Origin: an uncultured Prevotellaceae bacterium
GTDB taxonomy: Bacteria; Bacteroidota; Bacteroidia; Bacteroidales; Bacteroidaceae
Reading direction: 5' to 3'
Assembly: GCA_900316685.1 (NCBI GenBank)
Contig: ONDS01000004.1
Location: 62,001-126,000 of the forward strand
DNA: 64,000 bases
Below the pieces are notes generated by a model, which saw nothing but the letters and a program-made list of their open reading frames with translations, had not been told where the DNA came from and made no database searches. Both the position numbers and the translations under genes were made by a program. Shown piece by piece: positions 25,907 through 36,138 of the stretch (positions are counted from its first letter, which is position 1; the number at the start of each line of letters is the position of its first letter).

Positions 25907-26833
25907 ATGGTGACCACCATTCAGACATACCACGTACCGGTGCTTCTAAAAGAAAGCGTCGACGGTTTGGATATTCAAGCCGACGGAGTCTACGTGGACG
26001 TAACCTTCGGAGGCGGCGGACACAGCCGCGAGATACTCAACCGGTTAGGCGACGACGGCCATCTCTACAGTTTCGACCAGGATGCGGATGCCGAGCGCAA
26101 CATCGGCGAGGCTTTTGCCGACGACACGCGCTTCACCTTCGTCAGGAGCAATTTCCGCTATCTGATGAACTGGATGAGGTATTACGGTGTAGAACATATC
26201 GACGGCCTGCTGGCCGACCTTGGCGTGTCGAGCCACCATCTCGACGATGAGCAGCGAGGGTTCTCCTTCCGCTTCGACGCGCCCCTCGATATGCGCATGA
26301 ACAAACGGGCAGGCATGACCGCGGCCGACATCGTCAACAACTACGAGGAGGAGCAGCTGTCGTCGCTCTTCCATCTCTACGGCGACATGCGCAACGCCCG
26401 CCGCGTGGCGAAGGCCATCGTGAAGAGACGTGCGGAGAACGACATCGTCAGCACCCACCAACTGATGGAGGTGCTGTCGCCGGAGATCAGTCGGGAGAGA
26501 GAGAAGAAAGAGCTGGCAAAAGCCTTCCAGGCCCTGCGCATCGAGGTGAACCACGAGATGGACGCCCTAAGCGAGATGTTGCAAGCAGCCATCCGCCTGC
26601 TGCGCCCTGGAGGTCGGCTGTCGGTCATCACCTACCACAGCGTGGAAGACCGCATCGTGAAGAACATGCTTCGCGCCGGCAACATGGAGGGCAAGGTGGA
26701 GCAGGATTTCTTCGGACGCAGCACCTCGCCCATGTCGCCCCTGAGCAACAAGGTGATTGTGCCCAGCGACGAGGAACAGGCCAACAACCCGCGCAGCAGA
26801 AGCGCAAAACTAAGAATTGGTATCAAGCAATGA
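25907..26833 (+). CDS. rsmH: 16S rRNA (cytosine(1402)-N(4))-methyltransferase
   Basis: This 308-residue SAM-dependent methyltransferase (MraW) has the nucleotide-binding VDVTFGGGGHSREIL, the YSFDQDADAE acidic loop, the DGLLADLGVSSHHLDDEQRGFSFR family signature and a C-terminal VITYHSVEDRIVKNM. It methylates N4 of C1402 in the decoding centre of 16S rRNA. Its last four bases (ATGA) overlap the start of the FtsL-like gene, so the two are translationally coupled. Confidence 0.95.
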   Translation: MVTTIQTYHVPVLLKESVDGLDIQADGVYVDVTFGGGGHSREILNRLGDDGHLYSFDQDADAERNIGEAFADDTRFTFVRSNFRYLMNWMRYYGVEHIDGLLADLGVSSHHLDDEQRGFSFRFDAPLDMRMNKRAGMTAADIVNNYEEEQLSSLFHLYGDMRNARRVAKAIVKRRAENDIVSTHQLMEVLSPEISREREKKELAKAFQALRIEVNHEMDALSEMLQAAIRLLRPGGRLSVITYHSVEDRIVKNMLRAGNMEGKVEQDFFGRSTSPMSPLSNKVIVPSDEEQANNPRSRSAKLRIGIKQ

Positions 26834-27336
26834 CAGAAGACAAGAGATACGACGATATAGACGATCCCATCATCGACCGCGAGACAACGGACGATGAGCA
26901 GGAGCCGACGACCGCCACTTCGGGCAAGGAGGAGCGACAGCGCCATACCGATGCGCCGGGAACGCTCAAGCAAGTGATAGAGGAACATGCGCGTGAAGAC
27001 GAGGACGCACAATCCGGCAACTTCACGCTGCGTAAGATTCTCGGTGGCGACATCCTCACCGCCGACCTGCTCCGCCGTCAGATATGGCTCATCCTGCTCA
27101 TCGTAGGCTTCATCATCGTCTACGTGGCCAACCGCTACAGTTGCCAGAAATCGCTGTTGGAGCTCAACCGCCTGAACAGGGAGTTGGTAGACACGAAGTA
27201 CAAGACGCTGTCGCTCTCGAGCGTGCTCACCGAGCGTTGCCGTGAGAGCCACGTGGTGAAGCTGCTCCGCGAGAACAACGACACGACGTTGCACATATCG
27301 GACCAACCACCCTATATCATCGACACAAGCAATTAG
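26830..27336 (+). CDS. ftsL: FtsL-like division protein
   Basis: The 168-residue bitopic protein has a long, very acidic cytosolic tail (1-80), one TM helix (about 84-101) and a short periplasmic heptad-like coiled coil (LLELNRLNRELVDTKYKTLSLS). This is the topology of FtsL, which joins FtsB and FtsQ to activate septal FtsWI. Sequence identity with classical FtsL is low, so the call rests on its place between rsmH and ftsI and on topology. The acidic tail is longer than in Proteobacteria. Confidence 0.75.
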   Translation: MTEDKRYDDIDDPIIDRETTDDEQEPTTATSGKEERQRHTDAPGTLKQVIEEHAREDEDAQSGNFTLRKILGGDILTADLLRRQIWLILLIVGFIIVYVANRYSCQKSLLELNRLNRELVDTKYKTLSLSSVLTERCRESHVVKLLRENNDTTLHISDQPPYIIDTSN

Positions 27337-27340
27337 ACAC

Positions 27341-29491
27341 ATGAAGAAGTTAGACCATAAGAATACCATACCCCGCTACACCTTCATCGGCCTGGCCATG
27401 GTGGCGCTGGTCCTTGTCATCATCGGCAAAGCCCTCTACACGATGACCGCACAGCGCGACTACTGGATGAAGGTGTCGGACCAGCAGAAACGCGACAGCG
27501 TGCCCCTGCCCCAGACACGCGGCAACATCTTCAGTTGCGACGGCCAGCTCATGGCCAGCTCGCTGCCTGAATACAGCATGTTCATGGACTTCGAGGTGGG
27601 CGGCGAGAAGAAAGACTCACTATGGGATGCCAAGGTGGACAGCATCAGCATGGGCCTGGCACAGATCTTCCCCGAGAAGACCGCCGAAGAGTTCAAGGAA
27701 TACCTGGAAGAGGGTCGCCATAGCAAGAAGAAACGCCATTGGCCCATCTACAAGAAGCGCGTCACCTACAATGTCTTCTCCGAGGTGAAGAAACTGCCCA
27801 TCTTCAACCTACCCAAGAACATGGGAGGTTTCCATTATGAGAAGAACAACGCGCGCAGCCGTCCCTTCGGCACCTTGGCAGGCCGCACCATCGGTGCGAT
27901 GTTCGGCAGGAAAGACACAGCCCGCTTCGGACTGGAACTGTCGTACGACTCGGTGCTCCGCGGCACTCCCGGCATCGCGCATTCACGCAAGGTACGCAAC
28001 CAGATGCTCAAGCTCACCGACATTCCCCCTGTGAACGGTGAGGATATCGTGACCACCATCGATGTGAAGATACAAGATATCGCCGAGAAAGCCGTGGTCG
28101 ACGAGATGCGCGAGGTGGATGCCAACGTGGGTGTGGCCATTGTCATGGAGGTGGCCACGGGCGACATCAAGGCCATCGTGAACATGTCGAAATGTGCCGA
28201 CGGCACCTACCAGGAGTTGCAGAACCATGCCGTGAGCGACCTCATGGAGCCCGGCTCCGTGTTCAAGACCGCCTCCATCATGGTGGCACTCGACGACGGT
28301 GTGGTGGACACCACCTACAAGGTGAACACCGGCAACGGCATCTATCCCATGCACGGGCGCGAGATGCGCGACCACAACTGGCGACGCGGCGGTTACGGCA
28401 CGCTGACCGTGCCGCAGATCATCCAGAACAGTTCGAACGTAGGCACCAGCGTCATCATCGACAAGTTCTACGGCAACGACCCCGAGCGTTTCGTGCAGGG
28501 CATCCACCGCATCGGACTGGCCGAGGACCTGCACATCCCCTTGGTGGGCGCAGCCAAGCCCCGTGTGCGTATACCCGAGAAGGACAGCCACGGTATCTAC
28601 ACCAACTGGAGCAAGACCACCCTACCCTGGATGAGCATCGGCTATGAGACGATGATACCTCCCATCTCGACCGTCACTTTCTACAACGCCATCGCCAACA
28701 ACGGGCGTATGATGCGCCCCCGTTTCGTGAAACAGGTGATGCGTGAAGGCAAGGTGGTGCGCGAGTATCCTCCGCAGGTCATCAAGGAGCATATCTGCAA
28801 GGAATCGACACTGAGCAAGGTGCGCACGATGCTGGAGCAGGTGGTGAGCAAGGGCACGGGCAAGAAAGCCCGCTCCACCAAGTTCCTCGTGGCGGGCAAG
28901 ACAGGCACCGCACAGGTGGCCAAGGGCAAGCTCGGCTATCATTCGGGCGTGATGAACTACCTGCTCAGCTTCGCCGGCTATTTCCCTGCCGACGCACCGC
29001 GCTACTCCTGCATCGTCTGTCTGCAGAAGAGCGGTCTGCCCGCCTCCGGCGGCATGAGCGCCACCGTGTTCCACAACATCTCCGAAGGAGTGATGGCCCA
29101 CGACATCAAGCTCGATGTGAGCGATGCCCGCGAGGAGTTCTCCTCCCCCATCCCCGACGTAAAGGCCGGCGATATGGAAGCCGCCGAGAAGGTGCTCGAC
29201 ATTCTCGGGCTGGCCGTAGCCCAGGGCTGGAGCAAGGAGCAGAAAGAGAAAAAGGACACCTGGGGCATAGCCTCCCGCACCACCAAGGGTGTGAAGATGG
29301 AACAGGCCCCCGTATACCAGGCCGACATGATGCCCGACGTGACGGGCATGGGTGCCCGCGACGCCATCTACGCCATCGAACGCCGGGGTGTGGCCACCCG
29401 CATCATCGGCCGCGGCAAGGTGGTATCGCAAAGCCTCGCTGCCGGCCATCATATCAATCGGGGCGACACGTGCATCCTGAAATTCGAATAA
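27341..29491 (+). CDS. ftsI: Septal transpeptidase (PBP3) with C-terminal PASTA domain
   Basis: The 716-residue class B penicillin-binding protein has an N-terminal TM helix (about 16-36), a dimerisation/pedestal domain beginning at PLPQTRGNIFSCDG, and a transpeptidase domain with SVFK (Ser306 to Lys309), SSN (364-366) and KTGT (520-523). A PASTA domain follows at about 655-716 (MPDVTGMGARDAIYAIERRG). It cross-links septal murein in complex with the SEDS polymerase FtsW. It lies 4 bp after ftsL. All catalytic motifs are intact. Confidence 0.95.
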   Translation: MKKLDHKNTIPRYTFIGLAMVALVLVIIGKALYTMTAQRDYWMKVSDQQKRDSVPLPQTRGNIFSCDGQLMASSLPEYSMFMDFEVGGEKKDSLWDAKVDSISMGLAQIFPEKTAEEFKEYLEEGRHSKKKRHWPIYKKRVTYNVFSEVKKLPIFNLPKNMGGFHYEKNNARSRPFGTLAGRTIGAMFGRKDTARFGLELSYDSVLRGTPGIAHSRKVRNQMLKLTDIPPVNGEDIVTTIDVKIQDIAEKAVVDEMREVDANVGVAIVMEVATGDIKAIVNMSKCADGTYQELQNHAVSDLMEPGSVFKTASIMVALDDGVVDTTYKVNTGNGIYPMHGREMRDHNWRRGGYGTLTVPQIIQNSSNVGTSVIIDKFYGNDPERFVQGIHRIGLAEDLHIPLVGAAKPRVRIPEKDSHGIYTNWSKTTLPWMSIGYETMIPPISTVTFYNAIANNGRMMRPRFVKQVMREGKVVREYPPQVIKEHICKESTLSKVRTMLEQVVSKGTGKKARSTKFLVAGKTGTAQVAKGKLGYHSGVMNYLLSFAGYFPADAPRYSCIVCLQKSGLPASGGMSATVFHNISEGVMAHDIKLDVSDAREEFSSPIPDVKAGDMEAAEKVLDILGLAVAQGWSKEQKEKKDTWGIASRTTKGVKMEQAPVYQADMMPDVTGMGARDAIYAIERRGVATRIIGRGKVVSQSLAAGHHINRGDTCILKFE

Positions 29492-29520
29492 CCCATAACC
29501 TGTAAACACATAATATATAT

Positions 29521-30975
29521 ATGATGTATCTCAAACAACTGATAGCAGACATCACTCCCATACAAGTGATCGGCAATGTGGACATCGAGATCGGCGGTGT
29601 GGACATCGACTCACGCAAGGTAACGGCTGGCCACCTGTTCGCCGCCATCCGAGGCACACAGGTAGACGGCCACAAGTTCATCGACAAGGCCATAGCCAAT
29701 GGTGCCTCTGCCATCCTCTGCGAAACGGTCCCCGAGGCAGCAGCCGAAGGAGTGACCTACGTGGTGGTAGCCAACACCGAAGAAGCCATCGGCCCGGTGG
29801 CCACTACATTCCATGGCCATCCCTCGGAGAAACTGAAACTGGTAGGTGTGACCGGCACGAACGGCAAGACCACCATCGCCACCTTATTATATAATATGTT
29901 CCGAAAGATGGGCCATCGCTGTGGTCTACTCTCCACCGTATGCAACTATATCGAGGGAGAGGCGTTGCCCACCGACCACACCACCCCCGACCCCATCGAG
30001 CTCAATGAACTGTTGGCACGCATGGTGGATGCCGGTTGCGAATATGCCTTCATGGAATGCAGCAGCCATGCCATCCACCAACACCGCATCGGTGGTCTGC
30101 GCTTCGCGGGAGGCATCTTCACCAACCTGACACGCGACCACATGGACTATCACAAGACCGTGGAGAACTACCGCAACGCCAAGAAAGCATTCTTCGACGC
30201 ACTGCCCAAGGAAGCGTTCGCCATCATCAACGCCGACGACAAGAACGGCAACTATATGGTGCAGAACTGCAAGGCCACGGTGAAGACCTACTCCACACGC
30301 AGCATGGCCGACTTCAGGGCCAGGATTCTCGAATGCCATTTCGAGGGCATGTACTTAGAGATAGACGGCCATGAGGTGGGTGTGCAGTTCATCGGCAAGT
30401 TCAATGTGAGCAACCTGCTGGCCGTTTACGGTGCCGCCCTGATGCTGGGCAAGCAGAGCGACGAGGTGCTACTGGTGATGAGCACGCTGCACAGTGTGAG
30501 CGGCAGGCTCCAGCCCCTGCGCTCGCCCCAGGGATTCACCGCCATCGTCGACTACGCCCATACCCCCGATGCGCTGGCCAACGTGCTCAACGCCATCCAT
30601 GAGGTGCTCAACGGCAAGGGCAAGGTGATCACCGTATGTGGTGCCGGCGGCAACCGCGACAAGGGTAAGCGTCCGCTGATGGCCCAGGAAGCCGCACGCC
30701 AGAGCGACAAGCTCATCATCACGAGCGACAACCCCCGCTTCGAGGAGCCCCAGACGATCATCGACGACATGATGGCAGGTCTCTCCCCCCAGCAGCAGAA
30801 GAAAACGCTCACCATCGTCGACCGCAAGGAAGCCATCCGCGCCGCCGTGATGATGGCTGAGAAAGGCGACGTGATACTGGTGGCGGGCAAGGGACATGAA
30901 AACTACCAGGAAATCAAGGGAGTGAAGCATCACTTCGACGATTGCGAGGTCATCCAAGAACTGTTCAATTCATAA
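29521..30975 (+). CDS. murE: UDP-MurNAc-Ala-Glu:meso-diaminopimelate ligase
   Basis: The 484-residue Mur ligase has the ATP-binding [16 protein letters not shown], the [12 protein letters not shown] region and the C-terminal domain with DNPR ([10 protein letters not shown]). The Asn/Arg pair in this motif is the known marker for meso-diaminopimelate as third amino acid, in contrast to lysine-adding enzymes. It adds the third residue of the stem peptide in the cytosol. ATG 29521 or 29524 may be used. A 29-bp AT-rich gap separates it from ftsI. Confidence 0.95.
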   Translation: MMYLKQLIADITPIQVIGNVDIEIGGVDIDSRKVTAGHLFAAIRGTQVDGHKFIDKAIANGASAILCETVPEAAAEGVTYVVVANTEEAIGPVATTFHGHPSEKLKLVGVTGTNGKTTIATLLYNMFRKMGHRCGLLSTVCNYIEGEALPTDHTTPDPIELNELLARMVDAGCEYAFMECSSHAIHQHRIGGLRFAGGIFTNLTRDHMDYHKTVENYRNAKKAFFDALPKEAFAIINADDKNGNYMVQNCKATVKTYSTRSMADFRARILECHFEGMYLEIDGHEVGVQFIGKFNVSNLLAVYGAALMLGKQSDEVLLVMSTLHSVSGRLQPLRSPQGFTAIVDYAHTPDALANVLNAIHEVLNGKGKVITVCGAGGNRDKGKRPLMAQEAARQSDKLIITSDNPRFEEPQTIIDDMMAGLSPQQQKKTLTIVDRKEAIRAAVMMAEKGDVILVAGKGHENYQEIKGVKHHFDDCEVIQELFNS

Positions 30976-31017
30976 GGTTGAGGGTTAACTCCAAAACTCC
31001 ATAAATAGTCAAGAAAT

Positions 31018-32283
31018 ATGCTATATTATCTTTTCCGTTTTCTCGAACAATTCGGCATCCCCGGCTCCCACCTGTGGGGGTATATCTCTTTCCGCGCGCT
31101 GTTGGCGCTCATCCTGTCGCTGATCATCTCGGCCTGGGTGGGCGAGAAATTCATCAGCTACCTGCGCCGCAAACAGATTACAGAGGTGCAACGCGACGCC
31201 AAGATCGACCCCTTCGGCGTGAAGAAGATCGGTGTGCCATCGATGGGCGGTGTCATCATCATCCTCGCAATCCTCATACCCGTGCTGCTGTTGGGTCGCA
31301 TGCGCAACATCTACCTCATCCTGATGATCATCACCACCGTATGGCTGGGTGTATTGGGAGGTCTTGACGACTACATCAAGATATTCCGCCATAACAAGGA
31401 AGGACTGCACGGCAAATTCAAGATTGTGGGCCAGGTGGGCCTGGGGCTGATCGTGGGCCTGGTGCTCTGGTCGAGTCCTGATGCCAAGATCAACGAGAAC
31501 GTGGCGGTGGAGCGCCAAGGTCATGAGGTGGTCATCCACAAGACCGAGGCGGAGAAATCGCTGAAGACCACCATCCCCTTTGTGAAAGAGCACAACCTCG
31601 ACTATTCCGACCTGACGAGCTTCTTCGGTGAATATAAGAACGCCGCCGGTTGGATACTGTTCGTCATCATGACCATCTTCGTGGTGACCGCCGTGAGCAA
31701 CGGCGCCAACCTCAACGACGGCATGGACGGCATGTGTGCCGGCAACTCCGCCATCATAGGCGTGGCGTTGGGCATCCTGGCCTACGTAAGCAGCCATGTG
31801 GAGTTCGCCTCTTACCTCAACATCATGTATATACCCGGTTCGCAGGAACTGGTGATATTCATGTGTGCCTTTGTGGGCGCCCTCATCGGATTCCTCTGGT
31901 ATAACGCTTATCCCGCCCAGGTGTTCATGGGCGACACCGGCTCGCTCACCATCGGCGGCATCATCGCCGTGTGCGCCATCATCATCCACAAGGAACTGTT
32001 GCTTCCCATCCTGTGCGGCATTTTCTTCGTCGAGAGCCTGAGCGTGATTATCCAGGTGTGGTACTTCAAGCGCGGCAAGCACCGTGGCGTGAAGCAGCGC
32101 ATCTTCAAACGCACGCCCATCCACGACAATTTCCGCACCGAGGAGAGCCAGCTCGACCCCGACTGCAAATATGTGTTCAAGAAGCCCCGTGGTGTGGTGC
32201 ACGAGTCGAAGATCACCGTCAGGTTCTGGATCATCTCCATCCTGCTGGCCGTGCTCACCATCATCACACTGAAGATAAGATAA
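31018..32283 (+). CDS. mraY: Phospho-MurNAc-pentapeptide translocase
   Basis: This 421-residue polytopic protein has about ten TM helices and the conserved cytosolic loops KKIGVPSMGGVIII, LGGLDDYIKIFRHNKEGLHGKFK, NGANLNDGMDGMCAG, FMGDTGSL and the HHXH-like region. It transfers phospho-MurNAc-pentapeptide to undecaprenyl phosphate, making lipid I at the inner membrane. An insertion of roughly 50 residues (about 165-215, rich in Glu/Lys) between helices is larger than in Proteobacteria, as in other Bacteroidota enzymes. Confidence 0.95.
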   Translation: MLYYLFRFLEQFGIPGSHLWGYISFRALLALILSLIISAWVGEKFISYLRRKQITEVQRDAKIDPFGVKKIGVPSMGGVIIILAILIPVLLLGRMRNIYLILMIITTVWLGVLGGLDDYIKIFRHNKEGLHGKFKIVGQVGLGLIVGLVLWSSPDAKINENVAVERQGHEVVIHKTEAEKSLKTTIPFVKEHNLDYSDLTSFFGEYKNAAGWILFVIMTIFVVTAVSNGANLNDGMDGMCAGNSAIIGVALGILAYVSSHVEFASYLNIMYIPGSQELVIFMCAFVGALIGFLWYNAYPAQVFMGDTGSLTIGGIIAVCAIIIHKELLLPILCGIFFVESLSVIIQVWYFKRGKHRGVKQRIFKRTPIHDNFRTEESQLDPDCKYVFKKPRGVVHESKITVRFWIISILLAVLTIITLKIR

Positions 32284-32305
32284 CCAATACAAAACATACG
32301 CTATC

Positions 32306-33637
32306 ATGTCAAGAATAGTCATTTTAGGAGCTGCCGAGAGCGGTGCAGGAGCCGCCGTTCTGGCGAAGAAAGAAGGGTTCGACGTGTTCGTGAGCGACAT
32401 GTCGACCATCAAGGACCGTTACAAAGCGCAACTGGAAGCCCACAAGATAGACTGGGAGGAAGGTCACCACAGCATCGAGAAGATTCTCAACGCCGACGAG
32501 ATCATCAAGAGCCCCGGCATACCCGACACAGCACCCGTGATACGACAGGCCCGCGAGCGCGGCATACACATCATCAGCGAGATTGAGTTCGCCGGACGCT
32601 ATACCGACTCGAAGATGATTTGCATCACCGGCAGCAACGGCAAGACGACCACCACCTCGCTCATCTACCATATCTTCAAGGACGCCGGCTACGATGTGGG
32701 GCTGGCAGGCAACATCGGCAGGAGCCTGGCCCTTCAGGTGGCCGAGGAGCCCCATGCCTACTATGTGATTGAGCTGAGCTCATTCCAGCTCGATAACATG
32801 TACGACTTCAAGGCCGACATCGCCATCCTGCTCAATATCACCCCCGACCATCTGGACCGTTACGACAACTGCATGCAGAACTATGTCGACGCCAAGATGC
32901 GCATCACGCAGAACCAGACCGAGGCCGACAGTTTCATCTATTGGAACGACGACCCCATCATCCAGCGCGAGCTGGCCAAATACGATATCCGTGCCATCCA
33001 ATACCCCTTCTCGCTGTTGAAGGAAAAGGGCAGCATCGGTTATATCGAGGAAGGAAAGTACATAATAGAGCGCCCCACACCCTTCAACATGGAGCAGGAG
33101 GAGCTCAGCCTGTCGGGTGTGCACAACATCTACAACTCGCTGGCTGCGGGCATCGCCTCCAACATCGCCGGCATCAGGAAGGAGTGCATCCGCAAGAGCC
33201 TGAGCGACTTCCCCGGTGTGGAGCATCGTCTGGAACGTGTGGCCACGGTGAAAGGAGTGACCTACATCAACGACTCCAAGGCCACCAACGTGGATGCCTG
33301 TTGGTATGCCTTGGAGAGCATGACCACACCCACCATCCTCATCATCGGCGGCAAGGACAAAGGCAACGACTACGCCCCCATCATGGACTTGGTGAGGAAG
33401 AAATGTGCCGGTCTGGTGTTCCTGGGTGCCGACAACGCCAAGTTGCACGGAGCCTTCGACAGTCTGGGCCTACCCATCGCCGACACCCACAGCATGCGCG
33501 ACTGTGTGGAAGCCTGCTACCGGATGTCGCAGCCCGGCTATACCGTGCTGTTGAGTCCGTGTTGCGCCAGCTTCGACCTGTTCAAGAACATGGAAGACCG
33601 AGGAGAGCAATTCAAGACATTGGTAAGGAGCCTGTAG
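32306..33637 (+). CDS. murD: UDP-MurNAc-L-alanine:D-glutamate ligase
   Basis: The 443-residue ligase has the N-terminal nucleotide-sugar domain (IVILGAAESGAGAAVLAKKEG), the ATP-binding CITGSNGKTTTTSLIYHIF, and the C-terminal domain with NDSKATNVDACWYALES and GGKDKGNDY. It adds D-glutamate to UDP-MurNAc-L-Ala in the cytosol. It lies 22 bp after mraY and 1 bp before ftsW. Confidence 0.95.
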   Translation: MSRIVILGAAESGAGAAVLAKKEGFDVFVSDMSTIKDRYKAQLEAHKIDWEEGHHSIEKILNADEIIKSPGIPDTAPVIRQARERGIHIISEIEFAGRYTDSKMICITGSNGKTTTTSLIYHIFKDAGYDVGLAGNIGRSLALQVAEEPHAYYVIELSSFQLDNMYDFKADIAILLNITPDHLDRYDNCMQNYVDAKMRITQNQTEADSFIYWNDDPIIQRELAKYDIRAIQYPFSLLKEKGSIGYIEEGKYIIERPTPFNMEQEELSLSGVHNIYNSLAAGIASNIAGIRKECIRKSLSDFPGVEHRLERVATVKGVTYINDSKATNVDACWYALESMTTPTILIIGGKDKGNDYAPIMDLVRKKCAGLVFLGADNAKLHGAFDSLGLPIADTHSMRDCVEACYRMSQPGYTVLLSPCCASFDLFKNMEDRGEQFKTLVRSL

Positions 33638-33638
33638 G

Positions 33639-34898
33639 ATGGAGAACAAGATCAGCGGCATATTCAAGGGCGACAAGGTGATATGGATGGTGTTCTTCTT
33701 CCTGTTCATCGTCAGCATGGTGGAAGTGTTCAGTTCCTCCAGCACCCTGTCGTATAAGTCGGAGGACTACTGGGCACCGGCCATCAAGCATTTCCAGACC
33801 TGGTGTCTGGGCATCATACTGATGATCTTGGTGCTGAACATCGACTGCAAGTATTTCCGCATCGCCACACCTTTCCTGCTGTTCATCTCGTTCATCACCC
33901 TGCTCTACGTGCTGGTGGCCGGTGTGTCGGAGAACGGTGCCAGCCGCTGGATCAACCTGCTTGGATTTCAGTTCCAGCCATCTGAGCTGGCCAAGAGCAC
34001 CTTGGTGCTGGCCACTGCCCAGGTGCTCAGTGCCATGCAGACGGAAAACGGTCCGGAAAAGAACACGATGAAGTTCGTGCTCATCACCTCGTCGTTCCTC
34101 ATCGTGCCCGTGATGTTCGAGAACCTCTCGACAGCCGTCCTGATGGGTTTGATCGTGGTCTTGATGATGTTCATCGCCAAGGTGCCCTATCGCCAGTTGG
34201 GCAAGATCCTGGGCGTGGTGGCCGTGGTGGGCGTGGTGGCCGTGAGCGGCGTGATGCTCATAGGGTCGACGGAAGAGAAGGCCAACGACAAGCAGAACCT
34301 AAGCGAGCAGTTCGAGCGCAAGGGCGAGGCCGACGACCCCTCACTCTTCGACAAGATCTTCCACCGTGCGAGCACCTGGAAAGGGCGTATCATGAAGTTC
34401 CTCACATCTGAGGAAGTCAAGCCCGAGGACTACGACCTCGACACCTATTCGCAGGTAGGTCATGCCAACATCGCCATCGCCTCGTCGAACATCGTGGGCA
34501 AGGGCCCCGGCAACAGTGTGGAGCGTGATTTTCTGCCACAGGCCTTCTCCGACTTCATCTATGCCATCATCATCGAGGAGATCGGCATCTGGGGTGGTGC
34601 CCTGGTGGCGTTGCTCTACATCATCCTGTTGTTCAGGACCGGTCGCATCGCCTCGCGCTGCGAAAACAACTTCCCCGCCTTCCTGGTGATGGGATTGGCG
34701 TTGATGATGGTGACACAGGCGCTCTTCAACATGCTGGTGGCGGTAGGACTGGTTCCCGTTACGGGTCAGCCGTTGCCATTGATCAGCAAGGGCGGTTCAT
34801 CGATCGTGTTCAGCTGCATCAACATCGGTGTCATCCTGTCGGTGAGTCGTTCGGCACGCCGCAAAGGTGAGACGCAAGAAGTGAGAGGTGAGAAGTGA
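33639..34898 (+). CDS. ftsW: SEDS-family septal glycosyltransferase
   Basis: The 419-residue polytopic protein has about ten TM helices and the FtsW/RodA motifs: GASRWINLLGFQFQPSELAK and the C-terminal GLVPVTGQPLPLISKGGSS. It polymerises lipid II into glycan strands at the septum with FtsI. A long extracytoplasmic loop of roughly 70 residues (about 210-285) is present. The last residues (GETQEVRGEK) are encoded by GTGAGAGGTGAGAAG simple repeats that continue beyond the stop, so the natural C-terminus may have been shorter. Confidence 0.95.
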   Translation: MENKISGIFKGDKVIWMVFFFLFIVSMVEVFSSSSTLSYKSEDYWAPAIKHFQTWCLGIILMILVLNIDCKYFRIATPFLLFISFITLLYVLVAGVSENGASRWINLLGFQFQPSELAKSTLVLATAQVLSAMQTENGPEKNTMKFVLITSSFLIVPVMFENLSTAVLMGLIVVLMMFIAKVPYRQLGKILGVVAVVGVVAVSGVMLIGSTEEKANDKQNLSEQFERKGEADDPSLFDKIFHRASTWKGRIMKFLTSEEVKPEDYDLDTYSQVGHANIAIASSNIVGKGPGNSVERDFLPQAFSDFIYAIIIEEIGIWGGALVALLYIILLFRTGRIASRCENNFPAFLVMGLALMMVTQALFNMLVAVGLVPVTGQPLPLISKGGSSIVFSCINIGVILSVSRSARRKGETQEVRGEK

Positions 34899-34912
34899 GA
34901 GGTGAGAAAAAA
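34866..34912. repeat. GTGAGAGGTGAGAA simple repeat at the ftsW end
   Basis: GGTGAGACGCAAGAAGTGAGA and repeated GAGGTGAGAAGTGA units cover the last ~10 codons of ftsW and the first bases of the gap. The same unit recurs at 61633-61665. Confidence 0.7.
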
Positions 34913-34934
34913 GTGTGGATAATTTTGCACTAAA

Positions 34935-34967
34935 TTGTTTCCATGCGAAAAAAAAATTGTACTTTTG
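34935..34967 (+). promoter_or_regulatory. Internal promoter before murG
   Basis: TACTTTTG followed by C (34960-34967) and a TTG (34935-34937, spacer 22) lie in the 91-bp ftsW-murG gap, 22 bp before the murG ATG. This is the only gap in the dcw cluster with a clear promoter. Confidence 0.55.
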
Positions 34968-34989
34968 CATATCAATAGCGAATACGTTC

Positions 34990-36105
34990 ATGGACAAGAG
35001 TTTAAGAATCATCATTAGCGGTGGAGGAACGGGAGGACACATCTTCCCCGCCATCTCCATTGCCAACGCCATCAAGAAGAAACGCCCCGATGCGGAAATC
35101 CTGTTCGTGGGTGCTTTGGGCCGTATGGAGATGCAGCGTGTGCCCGCCGCCGGATATAAGATCGAAGGACTCCCCATCGCCGGTTTCGACAGGAAGAACC
35201 TGCTGAAGAATTTCGTGGTTCTCTACAAAATCTGGAACAGTCAGCGCAAGGCCAAGAAGATCATCGCCCGTTTCCAACCCATGGCCGCCGTGGGTGTGGG
35301 CGGTTACGCCAGTGGTCCCACGCTCAACAAGTGTGCCGCCAAGGGCATCCCCTGCCTGATCCAGGAACAGAACTCCTATGCCGGCGTGACCAACAAGTTG
35401 CTCGCCAAGAAAGCGAAGAAGATTTGCGTGGCCTACGAAGGCATGGACCGTTTCTTCCCCGCCGACAAGATCGTGATGACCGGCAACCCGGTACGTCAGG
35501 CGCTATTGGAATGTCCGCTCACCCGCGAGGAAGCCATCCGCCAGTTCGGTCTCGACCCCGAGAAGAAGACCGTGTTGCTCGTTGGCGGCAGTCTGGGTGC
35601 CCGCACCATCAACGAGAGCGTGCTGGCACATCTCGACCTGGTGGAGTCGTCGGGTATTCAGTTTATCTGGCAGACCGGCAAGTACTACCATGAGGAGATA
35701 CAGCAACGTCTGAAAGACCATGCCGAGCTGCCCATGCTCAAGGTGACCGACTTCATCAGCGACATGGGAGCCGCCTACAAGGCCGCCGACCTGGTGATCA
35801 GCCGTGCCGGAGCGAGCAGCATCTCCGAGTTCTGCCTCATCGGCAAACCCGTGATCCTGGTGCCCTCGCCCAATGTGGCCGAAGACCACCAGACGAAGAA
35901 TGCCATGGCACTGGTGAACAAAGATGCCGCGCTGTATGTGAAGGATGCCGAGGCACGCGAGAAGCTGTTGCCATTAGCCGTTGAGACCGTGGGCGACGAG
36001 GAGCGTTTGCGCACCTTAGGAACCAACATCCTGAAGATGGCTCTTCCCGACTCCGCCGACATCATCGCCGACGAGGTGATCCGTCTGGCCACCGGCGAAG
36101 AATAA
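34990..36105 (+). CDS. murG: UDP-GlcNAc:lipid I N-acetylglucosaminyltransferase
   Basis: The start MDKSLRIIISGGGTGGHIFPAI fits the family; the frame is open further upstream but that part holds the promoter. The 371-residue GT28 enzyme has the N-terminal GGGTGGH loop and the C-terminal donor-site region (VGGSLGARTINES, ISRAGASSISEFCLIGKP). It adds GlcNAc to lipid I on the cytosolic face of the membrane, making lipid II. It has its own promoter and so may escape full dependence on the mraZ promoter. Confidence 0.95.
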   Translation: MDKSLRIIISGGGTGGHIFPAISIANAIKKKRPDAEILFVGALGRMEMQRVPAAGYKIEGLPIAGFDRKNLLKNFVVLYKIWNSQRKAKKIIARFQPMAAVGVGGYASGPTLNKCAAKGIPCLIQEQNSYAGVTNKLLAKKAKKICVAYEGMDRFFPADKIVMTGNPVRQALLECPLTREEAIRQFGLDPEKKTVLLVGGSLGARTINESVLAHLDLVESSGIQFIWQTGKYYHEEIQQRLKDHAELPMLKVTDFISDMGAAYKAADLVISRAGASSISEFCLIGKPVILVPSPNVAEDHQTKNAMALVNKDAALYVKDAEAREKLLPLAVETVGDEERLRTLGTNILKMALPDSADIIADEVIRLATGEE

Positions 36106-36138
36106 CCATCCGTAGAACGTAAGACAAAAGGAAAAGAA

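Noticed and set aside
31021..32412. 463-residue minus-strand open frame opposite mraY and murD
   Set aside because: It is antisense to two essential genes and has His/Asp-rich shadow composition.
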